DNA of 64,000 nt, taken from the NCBI RefSeq assembly GCF_002105155.1, contig NW_019028991.1, positions 558,001 to 622,000 on the forward strand. The letters run 5' to 3'. The DNA comes from Lobosporangium transversale. Taxonomy: Eukaryota; Mortierellomycota; Mortierellomycetes; Mortierellales; Mortierellaceae. The notes beneath the pieces were generated by a model, which saw nothing but the letters and a program-made list of their open reading frames with translations, searched no databases and was not told where the DNA came from. This document shows, piece after piece, positions 1-12,025 of the stretch (its first letter is position 1; each line of letters starts with the position of its first letter). Made by a program: the position numbers and the translations under genes.

Positions 1-266
1 TCACTATAGCTAAATAGCTAAATACTTTAATAGCATAACCGTGACTAATAATGATAGAAAAGAGACATAAATACTCTTTTCTATTATGTTGATAAAGATC
101 CATATTTTTGCCTCATTACATTCCAAGTTTATTATCATGCTCAATCAGGGTTGATTTTCACCAATAAAATAGCCAGAACTTGCCTTGGGTCGTCTTTAGC
201 ACGCAGTCTCGCATACTCAGCAGTACATGTAGATGCTCACTGCGTCTAAGGACTGGCTTCATATTG

Positions 267-546
267 TACAATCACCTGAAAGAAAGTTTGGTCAAAAAAA
301 TAAAATTTTGAAATGGTTATGAGGAGAAGTACTGTCTTCCATCCTATTTCTTGCAGTTTTCCGTCAGCATGTACTACTCAAAGGCCTCAGTGATTACCCA
401 CATTGGCCTCATTAACAAAAGTGTAAAGTTCCATCTTGGTTGGTGAAGTATTTTTGTATGTCGCATATGAGCTGTTTGTCAGAGATTCAAAATAAAAAAT
501 AGTAAAAATAACCTACTTTGACCAAACTTTCTCTCGGGTGACTGTA
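267..546. repeat. MITE-like element with 30-bp inverted repeats (mariner type)
   Basis: The two ends are inverted copies of one 30-base sequence, at 267-296 and 517-546, that agree at 27 of 30 positions. Both begin with TA and then CA, which fits the TA target duplication of Tc1/mariner elements. The 220-bp interior is AT-rich and has no coding capacity. I infer a non-autonomous relic; no transposase is present nearby. Confidence 0.6.
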
Positions 547-2826
547 GATAGATAGTAAGCAGTAGAAAAGTAAGTGAGGATAAGATATGGGTTCACACAC
601 AACACCCATGGGGTATTTATTCATTTTCTGGTAGAGGACCTGTATCAGGTAACTACGTATCTATCTATAAGGTGACATAGGTTCGTTCTAAAGACTTCAT
701 ATCAAAGATTTATCGCGTCTATGTATGGCGCGTTATTGCCACTAATTTCTACTGCTAATCTTTTTAGCGCATTAGTATTTTCCTAATTCTTTTCTAACTA
801 GGCCATCATAATATTGCATACTGTGAAATATGCAACAGAGTGTGATGAGTATCGTGGCTCCCGCGGCGCTGCAACTTCCAACAGTAATAATTCCAGACTC
901 CTTCCTACTCTAGACTCACCTTCGCTTATTTCCTTATAAAATAAAAAGCTAGAATCATGTAGTCAGTAGGATCACGCTGCCGCTTGTAGATGAAATAAAG
1001 ACCCTGTGCAAATAAAAGAAAGACCCCCGTGTAAACAAGGTGTGCACGGCGGGCGTACAAATAACTTCATCCTTAATCTAATTGGCATGTCAAGGTGCAT
1101 CGCCATGATTTGCTTGGCAACCTGCCTAGCGTTATTTGGCCTCTATTTCTTGTTTTATCTGTAAAAACTCTCATATCTCGTTTACTGGGACAATCCTGTA
1201 TTGATGAGAAGCACAGGAGCTCCTGTTGAACTTGTTGACATCCAACACAGGATTATCCTCAGTAAGGATATCAATAGACGACGCGTTGTAAACCGTTGCT
1301 CTTCCTTTGAGCACCAAGTGCTTACTACATGCTGCTATACTCAATGTACAGAAGAGGACGTTAGATAAAACAGTCCGTTCAGTGTTAATTGAGACTACAC
1401 CAAAAATTGTGACAAAGTTGACTTTAAGCATGCATGAATGGCTCCTGTTAGAGTGAGCGACAGGTGGAATCTGTTATCTTCGATTTAAAATAATTCTTGG
1501 AAGAATTTATTTAGGATCCATGGAGCAATACCTGTATAAATTATTATAAGCATAGAAAAACCAAAATCATGCCATTTTTGATGGCTGTATAAGTTATTAC
1601 GCCAGAACCTTGAGAAGCAGAACTTAATCAAAGTAATGATCGCTTGCCTAGGCTATTGCTACGATATGGACCTCATTTTCAATACTTTATGCAGTGCTTC
1701 TTGAGAAAATGAGTTTAAAATATCCGGTAATTATATTTTTTCGCAATTTAGCCGACTTTCCTTTTTTCTCGCCATGATACTGGCGCATATTTATTACGAC
1801 TGATTTCAACAGCGCTTTAAGTATGTCTATATTGCGCTCCATTGTTTTTTATCAGGTTTTGCAAAACTAAATTTGAAATGGTTGTCTAGATTGATCACAT
1901 ACTACTCCTTGTCGCACTCATCACCTAACTACAAGTATTAGAATTCATCAAAAAGCGTAAAACTCACTTGAATAATTTGCGCCTCAGCGCCTGCTAGCGG
2001 CTCCAAACGGAGCGAGTCTAATTGTGTTTGAGATGAGTGACTTTACCTATAGCACTAAGGATATCAACGTGTTCATAAAAAAACGTCCCCGTGCAAATAC
2101 CATCATCCTTTTACGAATCTGGAGCATTTTGTTCATAAAATGAAGAAATAAATCCCATGGCCCTACCTGAGGGACCTTGTTATTAAAAAGAGAAAAGTAT
2201 TTCTACAAAGACAAAAGCCAATTGCACGGCTCGTACACGCCTTTTATGCACCGGCGCCCCCGTAAAAATAAATAATTTCTTATTCTTACGACAGCTGATT
2301 GTGAAGGTATACCTACATATTTATAACGTATTCATGTCTTGGAGACAAAAATACGCAGCTAGATATTATATACGTCTGTAGAGACGTTGATGTGTATTGC
2401 CACTCTATTATACACCTGAGGCAATTAAATAAATAAAATCAGCATGCTTTCGGTCTCTTTTAGAACGCGCCTATTAAAACCGAGTTCGCTGAGAATACTA
2501 TGCAATAGAATCGAGTAAAATCCTAGCTATTTGGGCAAGATTTAATGGTCAATGATTACTATCCGACACTTTAAATGTCATGTTCATTGACAATTTCGTG
2601 TGGATATGATCCACCATGTCACTTATTGTACCTTACAAACAGCTCTCAAATGTGTTTCTTTTATAGCTCCGTCTTATTTATATGCAAAATATATGGATAT
2701 TCTTTGACCTCTTCTGTAGACGAGCCCAAAGTTGGGGAATATCGCTCCACCCTCGGTCACTTCAAAAGACTGGAGATCATTAGCCTTAGTGTTATGTTTC
2801 CCTCCATACACCGAAATCCGGATATA
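547..2826. other. Gene-poor AT-rich stretch
   Basis: No gene is supported. The longest ATG frame is 86 codons on the minus strand (1171-1431). It lacks recognisable motifs and flanking splice signals, so I do not call it. Short GC-richer patches (near 850-900, 1030-1060 and 2230-2270) break up the AT-rich background and could be old insertions. Confidence 0.5.
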
Positions 2827-3569
2827 TTACGATTTGATTTCTTTCTTCCATTGGATTCTTTGATACTGCCTTCTTCCTTCTCTTTCCCTTTTACCTGAGC
2901 CATATGAAGCTTCATCATTACTCAGCACATCCTCAGCCTTGCAAGGGTTAATGGGCCCAGAAGCTTTAGAGATTTTCCCATACTTGTCGTCGTCATGGTC
3001 CACGAACTTCAAGATCGACACTTGGATAAATGTGCGGTTGTATATGTAGTCAAATATTTGATAATTCTTGAGACACCACAGCAGAGTATTTCCGCTCACT
3101 TTCACCGAAGGCTCCTTGACTATATCAAAGTGGTTTGCATCAATTCCCAAAAGAGCCTTGAGGCTCCCAGTAAGATCGGTTGTCTCCAGGATCGACCTCC
3201 CATGCAGTACAAAACACTGGGATCTCTTCATTAAATTGATTGGCGTCTGCATTGCCATCACACAGAGCCTTTACCATGTCTGTAGGGAGCATGATCCTAC
3301 AGATTTCAAAGAGGGCTTGCTTGGCCAGCTGGACAAAGGAATTACTAGAGGTTATTTCCTTTTGGCCTACAGTGATACACCAACCCAAGGTCCATAAAAT
3401 CAGCCGCAAAGTGAGCGACAGAGCTACCACTTCGTCTTGGCAGAGACATGTCAGAAGGGGCTTTGCGCTGATGAACTTGCTTAATGTTGTTCAAGGAATA
3501 AAAAAAATAATTGCGAATCATGTTGATTATTTCTAAATTGGCGTTTTCTATCAGCCAGGGCAGCCACAT
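2827..3569 (-). pseudogene. Decayed protein-coding sequence, family unknown
   Basis: Three minus-strand frames with protein-like composition overlap and hand over to one another. One runs from about 3569 to 3345, the next from 3430 to 3140, and the last from 3261 to 2827, ending in a basic charged tail after a conspicuous acidic HDDDDK stretch. No convincing introns join them, and the overlaps look like single-base frameshifts in one former reading frame of about 240 codons. I do not recognise the family. It could be part of a lineage-specific repeated gene or a transposon protein. It lies downstream of the phenylalanine hydroxylase gene on the same strand, with no sign of a link. Confidence 0.3.
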
Positions 3570-3696
3570 TGTCTTTCATCTTGTTTTGTAGTGGCCGTAT
3601 TAGTTAAAATAATAATCATACAGTGAATAGATTAAATTATAGAAAATATATGTTTATTTTTGTGAAGTATCGTAAAAAGAGAGGCAGAGAAGATAA

Positions 3697-5321
3697 TTAA
3701 GCTAGCTTCTCAAGAGCATCCACAAGAGTCAGCATATCAGATTTGATCGATTGAGCATATCGCAAAACCCTGTCCTTCGAGTCCAGGATCTCGATACTTT
3801 CAGTATAGGCATTGTATCGTACCGAGAAAGGCCGCTTCAGCGAGCTTGCAAATTCCCGAACCTTCATTTGTGCATCTTTGAACGACTCCGCAACAAAATA
3901 TACTGGCTGGTACTCTGTAATTGGATACTTTTGCTTTGCAACCTTGGCAGGCTCAAATGGCCGAATCTCGGGTTTACCACTCAAACAATATTCTAGCTCT
4001 CCATATGAAGAAAGCAGACCAGCACCATAGGCTCGAAGCTGATCTCCCTGACGACAAATACCAAATTCGACTGTGAACCAGTAAATGGTGGCTAGTTGCT
4101 CAATGTCAGAGTCACTTGCGCCTAAGGATGCTAATCCTATTTCTTGTGAGAAATCTGCAAAGTCTGGGTTGGCAAACAGGGGCACATGTCCTAGCAACTC
4201 ATGGCAGACATCGGGTTCTGGAGTATAGAGAGGTTTGGAGTAATGACGAATGTATTGAGTGGAATGGAAGGCTCTGAACGCAAGCCCGTTTAAGAAATCG
4301 CGACTGGTCAGCAAGCCCATCACTGGCCGCAGCGTAAAACCAGTGCAATCCTTTAGAAACTTGGAGACTGCGTCGAGCTGAGGAATATTGGAAGGCCCAT
4401 AGCCACAATTCTGGATTAGCAAAGGAAACACGTATTGGTGTTCACGGCAGGCATGAGTTGGGAACATGGTGATTAACTTGTTGAAGACAGTGGACCAGGT
4501 ATCGATCTCAATCTGTGTATACTCGACGTGTGGGATAGGTTGGCCACTATCTTTCATATTAAACTGATAGTTAGTTGTAGAACGTGTTAAAATGATACCA
4601 AAGATGAAAAAAAGCAGCCTCATAGGCTGAGAAAGAGAACGTACGTCCTATAAATCTTTGCGATTTTTGTAATTTCTGAACGGCGAGCACGATAGGCTGC
4701 ATCCTTTGCACCAGGATGGTCGGCTTCTAGTTCTTCTCCCATTTCGAGAACCTTGTCTGCGAAGGTATCTAAGTCAACCATCTTGCGAGGGAACCATGGT
4801 GTCGATTCAGATAGTTCTGTTGTTATTTTTCAATCAAATACAATTATGTGGCAGATGTTATTAATAAGATGTAAATGAGGAAAAAAAAAGAAATCGAACA
4901 TCGAAGGCAGATATGATCCTCACCAGAGCTCCCGGCGACAGTACCACCTCCTGTGCCCACGGTATGGACTTGTTTAGCAAGGTTTTCGAGCGACTTTGAT
5001 ACTTCAGCTACTTGCTCAGCGCCTGTAGCGTCAAAATCAACAAAGAAGTCGTAGTCCCATTCGGATGTCCTGCTTGGACGCCTAAAATGGAACAGCGTGA
5101 AAGAGAGACGGTTATACGCCTCTTTAAAAGGAAGCAGTATCAAAAACTTTAAAAAAAAGATATTTCTTTTACGATTCAATCCGAGTAAGCGAAATATTCA
5201 TAGCCTTGATAGCAGCAAGGCATTCATCAAGGGCACCGACTTTATCTGTGATGGAAAAGTGAATGGTAGTCCTGGTGGGAGTGAAGGTGGCATTGGTGCA
5301 CTTGTGAAGTGTTGAGCTCAT
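3697..5321 (-). CDS. PAH: Phenylalanine 4-hydroxylase
   Basis: Converts L-phenylalanine to L-tyrosine using O2 and tetrahydrobiopterin. Four exons: the first begins with [19 protein letters not shown] and, with the second, encodes an N-terminal ACT regulatory domain (phenylalanine sensing). The third carries the PWFPRK start of the catalytic domain, and the last holds most of it. The iron ligands are visible: two histidines in [14 protein letters not shown] and the glutamate in YWFTVEFG. The stretch from there to [17 protein letters not shown] is close to animal PAH. The end aligns through the [10 protein letters not shown] segment but lacks an obvious tetramerisation coiled coil beyond the last helix. 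The start is fixed by the ACT alignment and the intron at 5172. Most Dikarya lack this enzyme, while Mortierella is known to have it. Tyrosine or tryptophan hydroxylase is less likely given the ACT domain and cysteine-poor N-terminus. Confidence 0.96.
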
Positions 5322-5944
5322 GTTGGTCAGTCAGTGTCTGCTGTGTTCTTGAAAGAGGTGAATAGCACAAAGATGTGGGAAATTTGAGCGATAGGGTGAT
5401 ATCATTTTATGTCTTTCTTCCCACACATGCCCACATGATGCATTGGCACAGATTGGTTGCATTATCTACTCACTCACAGCCAAGTTATGGTAAACGTAAT
5501 TTAAGAAAAGAATAAAGGCTCAATGTCAGTTATCTGAGGCTTCCTGCCATGTAGCGGAATCATTAACAGGCTCCACAAATCCACAGAATGGATTGTAGAA
5601 CTGCAATGATATCCTCCTAGCAATGATGCCGGATCATCAACCATTGATATGTATGATTAATATCATTACAGTCCTAGGTTAAATACTAAGACTAAAGAGC
5701 CAATCTAGGGCCACGGGAGATGGTTTAATTTATAGCTCTGTGACTTGAATCTTGTGCTCTATGCATTATGAAGGCCATTCATTCATTGTGGGGTCTAAAT
5801 TAAAATAGACCGTCAATTTGAGTACATTTCGAATTTCAAGTCCCAAGCCATTACAAAAAGGCAGTCTACAAATGTAGCTTTTAATGTTTTTTTTTGTATA
5901 TGATAAAGGCCAATCAATAGACACTAAAAGTAAAGGGACTAAGT
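5322..5944. other. Intergenic region, no gene seen
   Basis: This is the upstream side of the phenylalanine hydroxylase gene and the 3' side of citrate synthase. No open frame, RNA gene or strong repeat is visible. Confidence 0.5.
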
Positions 5945-6066
5945 AAGACTTTATTTTATTTTATTTTGTTTATTTTATTTTTTATTATTTTTATTTTTTA
6001 TAATTTTTTTTATTTTTATTTTTATTTTTATTTTTATTTTTATTTTTGTTTTTATTTTTATTTTTT
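5945..6066. repeat. (TTTTTA)n-like low-complexity tract
   Basis: An imperfect hexamer/pentamer array (TTTTA and TTTTTA units, with occasional G) abuts the citrate synthase stop codon. On the transcribed minus strand the 3'UTR would therefore begin as an A-rich (TAAAAA)n run. Confidence 0.85.
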
Positions 6067-8007
6067 TTACTTGGCAAACATGGCCTTGATAGCAGCCGTC
6101 GAGTATGACTTGGGGCGCTCCAGAGGCATGCCCAAAGCGCGGTCCCAGATCAACTGAGACAGTACTCCGAGGCCACGAGAAACACCAAAGAGAACAGTAT
6201 AGAAATCTTGTTCAGTCAAGCCATAGGCAGACAAAAGGACACCCGAGTGGGCATCCACATTGGGCCAAGGGTTCTTGGTCTTGCCATGTTCAAGAAGAAT
6301 GCTTGGTGCGACAGTATAGATTTGAGAGACGAGCTTGAAGAGGGGATCGCTGGGGATATGCTTCAAAGCGAACTCACGCTGACAGGTGTAGCGAGGGTCT
6401 GTCTTACGAAGGACAGCATGGCCGTAACCAGGAACAACTTGGCCGCTCTTGAGGGTCTTCCAGATATACTCCTTGATGGTCTCATCTGAGACATCCTTGC
6501 CTCCAAGTTCTTCGCGCATCTTAGTGATCCAACGGAGGACTTCCTGGTTGGCGAGGCCGTGGAGTGGACCTGCTAGTCCGTTCAGGCCTGCAGCAAAGGA
6601 GAGGTAAGGATCCGAGAGAGCGGAGCCGACCAAGTGGGTAGTATGAGCTGAGACATTGCCTCCCTCATGATCAGAGTGGATAGTAAGATAGAGGCGCATC
6701 AACTCAACAAATTCCTTATTTTCACCATATCCAAGAAGGTTGGCCAGATTGGCAGCATAGTCCTTATTGAGATCAATCTGAGCGACTTTGGCACCGTTTC
6801 TGAAGACGTTTTGGTAGATGCGGCCAGCAATGTTAGGGAGCTTGGCAATGAGGTCCATCGAATCCTCAAAAGTGCTGTCCCAATACTCCTGTTTATTGAC
6901 GCCCTGTTGGTAGGCCTTAGCAAACTGAGACTCGTGCTGGAGGGCTGTGACGGCCAAGGAGAACTGAGACATGGGGTGCAGAGTGTTGGGGCATCGGTCG
7001 AGCAAATCTTCAACAAAGGTAGGAAGACTGGCACGAGCAGCCCACTCGGCAGAAAGGTCGCGAACCTGTTCAGTAGTAGGGACCTCACCAGTGACCAACA
7101 GCCAGAAGAGAGACTCGGGAAGAGGTTCACTACCACCTTCAGCAGATGGGAGATCGCGTTGGCACTCTGGAATAGTCTTGCCGCGGAAGCGGATACCTTC
7201 CTCAGCATCAAGAACGGAACCCTCCCAGATGAGGCCCTTAATCCCGCGCATGCCTCCATAGGCCATGTCAACAGTGGTCTCACCCAAAACTTTGTTACCA
7301 AGCTCGGCCTTAACTTGTTTAACCTCCTCGCGCTTCTCAGGGATCAACTCACGAAGGCGATCCTTCAAGCCCTAATGACCATAGAAATAAATATGAAAGT
7401 ATCCCATTGGCGCATAGGACAGACATGATGAGTATGTATTGCCTAGGATCCTTTTATATCTCGTATAGTCTCTCCCTTCTGTTTCCTGATCTCCTAACCA
7501 TATCACCCACTATATTTTGAATATGCTCCCATATGCCGCGATTCTTAAAATTATTATTATCTATACACGCCCCCATGTCGTCATCTATAATGTCGTTATC
7601 TCCTGCTTCTCCCGTTCAGATCTATGTCGAAATTGATGTACTTCACTAACGCACCTGGGACTTAGTAGAGTAAGCTTTGATGGCAGAGGCAGCAAGGGTA
7701 TTGTGACGGGTAGCAACCTAAAAGAGAAAAAGAGTTAGTGAAAGAGGTCAATTGTATCGTTACAGTTCCAAACATAGCCTTCATTGCGATGGAATGGCAT
7801 AGTGTAAGTAGAATGATTGAGACAGATAAATGAGAACAGGTTCATCACTCTCAAGACGAACAAAGTATAGACAATGATCGGCGATAACAACAGTTTTTCA
7901 ATTTGAGAACACACTTCGATACCGAAATGTTTAGTGCATGAGCACCATGAATGTTTATGTACCTTGGTAAGGCCAGGAAGACGGAAAGCGGCGCGCAATG
8001 AAGCCAT
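6067..8007 (-). CDS. CIT1: Citrate synthase, mitochondrial
   Basis: Condenses oxaloacetate and acetyl-CoA to citrate in the mitochondrial matrix. Three exons. The first ([15 protein letters not shown]) and the short second one ([21 protein letters not shown]... region) form an arginine-rich, acid-free import presequence, and the third holds the whole enzyme. Catalytic residues are present: the histidine in [10 protein letters not shown], the histidine in [15 protein letters not shown] and the aspartate in NVDAHSG. The [12 protein letters not shown] motif is also present. Total length is about 470 residues, normal for the eukaryotic type I enzyme. No C-terminal peroxisomal tripeptide (it ends MFAK), which favours the mitochondrial rather than glyoxysomal isoform. 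A TATAAAA box lies about 115 bases upstream of the start. In an oleaginous fungus this enzyme also supplies citrate for cytosolic acetyl-CoA. Confidence 0.97.
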
Positions 8008-8120
8008 AATAGTGAAGAATTAGAGGTTATTGAGCGAGTTTGTGAAAGGAGAGTGAATAAAAAAGAGAAGTGGGTGGGACAGGGAAAATGGAAGAATAAC
8101 CAGAGCCAAGGAGAGGCGGC

Positions 8121-8127
8121 TTTTATA
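8121..8127 (-). promoter_or_regulatory. Putative TATA box of citrate synthase
   Basis: TATAAAA on the minus strand, about 115 bases before the citrate synthase start codon. The spacing fits a core promoter with a short 5'UTR, but no experimental start is known. Confidence 0.45.
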
Positions 8128-8772
8128 AAGTTTTTGTGGTTTCAAAAGCGGAGATTCGATGTGATAATCCCTTCAAATGATGTTGCAAACACACCCTGAT
8201 GTGAACATCAAGTCGTGCATTCCTCACGATTGACGCTCTGTATCTGCTTCTTATTCAAACAGAGGATGTTTCGGTAAGAGGCACTCAGTAATTCCTTTGA
8301 TGTCTACTGTTTTAAAACTTCTATTCCAATCTTTAACTATAATCATTTGCTCGTAGCGGTTATTTGTTGTCATAGTTTGATGATTTATTCTCGAATTACA
8401 TTATGTGAATATTTTGCAAGAAGTTCATTTCTTGTCATCGTGTACATCATGTAACGCATGCAATATTTTGCAATCGCAACGATCAATAATGCAACGTCGG
8501 TTACCATAAAAGGCTCTTCCCCGCTTTCACAAACGGTCTCTGTGGGCATTAAATCACATGACTAGTCTCATACTATGATATGTCTGGTACGTGCTCCATC
8601 GAGCCTGTCACAAATGATATGTTGGATACTGCTGCCACGGTTGGATCAGTAGGCTGCCTGGGACTTGTTCGAGCTAAATGCCGTACACAGAAAGCCGCTG
8701 TCAGAACTCTCCAACTACAAAATAAATGTTTTACTCAAATATAACAAAATAAACAAAACGAAATAATAGAAC
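8128..8772. other. Intergenic region, no gene seen
   Basis: Upstream promoter region of citrate synthase and 3' flank of the FHA kinase. No coding frame or repeat could be supported. Confidence 0.5.
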
Positions 8773-11439
8773 TTAACTGCTAACAGCTAACGTTTGTTCT
8801 GTTCGTAGACGCTTCTTAGTGCGCGATGAAGCCTCATCCTGCTGTACAATGCTTAAATGTTGCAATGACTTATGCCAGTGAGGCAGCACGTTACCGCGGT
8901 ACTCTTGTTGAAGCCAGGCTAGATCATTTTGAATCCACTCAGATTGAAGAGCGTCATCAACGCTCCAGCGTTTCTGAGGATCAACATCAAGCAGATGAGT
9001 TATCAGCGTTTTTGCCTCAGGGCCTATATCTTTCCAGTGGCGTGCTGGGAACAGAAGATTACTATCAAAAAAAACAGTAGAACAGATAAGATCCTCTAGT
9101 AAAGGAGTATTATTTGAATGTGAATGCATCTGTACCTGTGCTTCATCTTGTAACACATCGTCTTTTCGTCATCGAGTGCATAGTTAGCTGTAAATGGGTG
9201 AGTTCCTGAGATAATGACATACAGTGTTATCCCTAGGCTCCAGCAATCGGCAGAATGACCATAGCCTAGCCCTTTTGTGTATTTGGCATCGAATACCTCG
9301 GGCGCCCTTTTGAAAATACGGTAAATATATCATGTTAGGGATTATACATGCAAACACTTTGTCTTATGGTATTTGCCTATATGCCATCATCCACGTACAT
9401 GTAAGCAAAGGTCCCACACATGGTACTCATCAGGCCTTCGTTATCCAGCTCGCGAGCCATTCCGAAGTCAGACAGTAGCACCCTTGAGTACTTTGTTGCA
9501 GATGTCAAAAGCAGATTTTCAGGTTTGAGATCTATCTCACATTAAAAGCATGTTAACTTTGGTCTATCGCATGAAAATTAATCTGTATCTTACAATATTG
9601 AAAAAAAAGTCTTTACCGCGATGAGAAATATTCATTTTGTGCAGATGCTATTCATTATGTGAAGTTAGCAAGGAGGAGCTAAAGACGATAATATTTAAAA
9701 ATACAAGATGAATACTTACTTGTAACGCTTGAAGAATCTGATAAATAACAAATTTTGCTTCAAGCTCAGGGAGCGTGCCTTTGTGCATGACATACTCGAA
9801 CAAATCACCACCAGTTAACCTGAATGAAACTACTAGCATTAGTAATAGAATAGTGCCAATGATTTACGAAGCTTAAGCATCACTTACATTTGCATAAAAA
9901 TATAAATGTAGCGAGTTGTTTTACGAACATCTACCACAGGGGTAATATTAGGCTAATCTGTTGTTAGTAGGAGTAGTAGTCATCTTAAAACTCAAATCTC
10001 TACATTCCAGCACCACAACCTACGTGATTAGCACTCTGTAAAATGACGACTTCCTTCTCAATATCTGTTCCTCCAGAATGCTCAGGGGTGCCATATCGAA
10101 TCCTATCCATGATTTTGACAGCTAACTGAACTTTTGTTTTACGATGAACTGCCACATACACTTTAGCAAACGTTCCTCTATCATAGAGGACGATGGGGTT
10201 TTGATTATTACAAGTTATGTACTGTACTCCATGTCAATATTATCCAAGACCTTGAATGTGAAAAATAATAATAATAATAATATACTTACTTCCCTAGTGT
10301 GCGGGGAAGAAGCTGGTACGATTTCTCTATTGTCTATTTTTATGCAAAACATTATTTATTTCCTTAACCATTACATATCGGGGAAAATAGCTGCAAACTA
10401 ATGGCTGTGCTCTCACCTCGATCTCAGGATCATCGTGCCCTGGTATCGTTTTCAACGTGTCTTGAAAAGCAAAGTCTATCACCTCAATTGGTACGAGATT
10501 AGTCTAGTAACAAGCATTTATGTTGAATCAGCTATACGGATACGGCAGTAATGGGACGCAAACATACGATGGCTGCCTCGGACCCTAATTGAGTCGCCAT
10601 GCGAAAGTACAATGGATTCTCCTTTGCCGATAAGCCTCCCGTTCCCTTTATTTATGCAAGGCATTAATATGTTTATGTTGTTGTTGGTTAAAGGGCTGTA
10701 GCATGATACATGAAATTTCCCTAAGAAAGCATGATCGAAACGAACTTACAATAGGTGCCATTGGTGCTTGTGTCCTGCACATTTGAAACCTGTCAGCAAA
10801 GAGCCAGATATACTTGGAAAATAGCAGATTAATATATTTCTAATAATTCGCTACCTCACAAAGGACAAGGCCTTCAGATTTCTATATACGTGTTAGGAAC
10901 ATTTGTTTAGACATCCTCTATTGTCACGGTGCTTCTCAGGGTCCAGTTGAGTTGATAAAGTTTAACGAACCGTGTAAAATTGACAATGACAGCCCGAGAC
11001 GGTTTTCTCAGTAAGAACCAAATCACTATCGAAGATAGAAATAGCGGACGTCATATTCAATATATGTTTATACAACGTGTTGTTGCCTTCAAAAAGAATA
11101 ATTTGTACCATGTGGGATGGCGTCCAATAATTGCTATTTGGCCTTTATGAATGCACAAGCATACTAAAAGCCCATGAAGAGAAAGAGAGAGAGATATCGG
11201 ACAAGGTTAATGAGGAATAAAATATACTGAACGTAATCGCAAACATACATAATGCAATGTTTAATATCATTTATACCTTCAAGCGTATGTCGATTTATGA
11301 GCCACCCATAAAGAGGCTCTTCCTTCTTGGCTTGATCTGGGCTAGGGCTACTATTGAAGGACACATTCTCTGTATGTGGGAAAGTTGAAGTAGATTGTGT
11401 TGCCTGAGAAGGTTGCTGCGACTTGTGGTTCGATGGCAT
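8773..11439 (-). CDS. CHK2/Rad53-like checkpoint kinase (FHA + kinase)
   Basis: Serine/threonine kinase expected to act in the DNA-damage and replication checkpoint. It is broken into many small exons. The first encodes a Ser/Gln-rich N-terminus (MPSNHKSQQPSQATQS, an SQ/TQ-like cluster) and YGWLI. The next ones give an FHA domain: TVSGCHCQFY, then DTSTNGTY, then NGRLIGKGE...LSHGDSI. The kinase domain follows: AVKIMDRIRYG (VAIK lysine), GGDLFEYV hinge, HRDLKPENLLL split across an intron after the Arg codon, SDFGMA, CGTFAY joined to APEVF, and DCWSLGITLYVIISG. The C-terminus has a short basic RTKKRLRTEQ segment that could be a nuclear signal. FHA before kinase is the Chk2/Cds1/Dun1 order. Only one FHA domain is seen, so it is closer to Cds1 and Chk2 than to Rad53, which has two. 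Exact boundaries of the middle exons are not certain. Confidence 0.9.
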
Positions 11440-12025
11440 GGCAACAAAATGAGGTTTGGGAAAATGAAAAGATCTGAAGGAAGTAGAAAGCCATCAACTA
11501 AAAAAGCTAAAATAATGAGCCACGGGCTTCTTTGGGTTTATTACATAATAATACATTTTGGTGGCGCAGATTAACAAATGAGATATTTGGGATTGGCTCC
11601 TGAGTTTATTGAGTAAAGATTATGAAGAGGAAGACAAACTAGGACTAAGAAAAAAGAAAGAAAGCCTTTATCTATACATTGTGTGTAGCCTGCGATCTGG
11701 TCCTGCAGATCAGAGCAATGAAAGAGCATCGCTCCCATAAAAAGCAGTAATATGAAAAAAGAGGTCGCCAATTAGCAATTCAAGATAATAGGTTCGTGAT
11801 CTCTTGACTTGCCAACCCATATCAAGCATAATCCGAAAATTCCGAGTTGCCTTATGGAAACCCATTTGGCCAGCTTGTTAGCATCCTTTTATGACGCATA
11901 CCTCAAAGGCGGCGGCATGCTTTGCCTCCTAAAGACAGCAGAAGAATAGTCGGATAGGTCATAGCGAGGTTAGTCAAAGGACTAGAGGCCTAAGGAGCAT
12001 ATTTATAAGTGAAGCTCCCAATTAC
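11440..12025. other. Intergenic region with one weak small frame
   Basis: A minus-strand ATG frame of 66 codons (11571-11771) begins with a hydrophobic run, MATSFFILLLFMGAML, that resembles a signal anchor. It has no family resemblance and no clear splice partners, so I leave it uncalled. The rest is 3' flank of the transporter and promoter of the FHA kinase. Confidence 0.4.

Noticed and set aside
6667-7428. 253-codon plus-strand frame over citrate synthase
   Set aside because: It is the antisense shadow of a well-supported enzyme gene.
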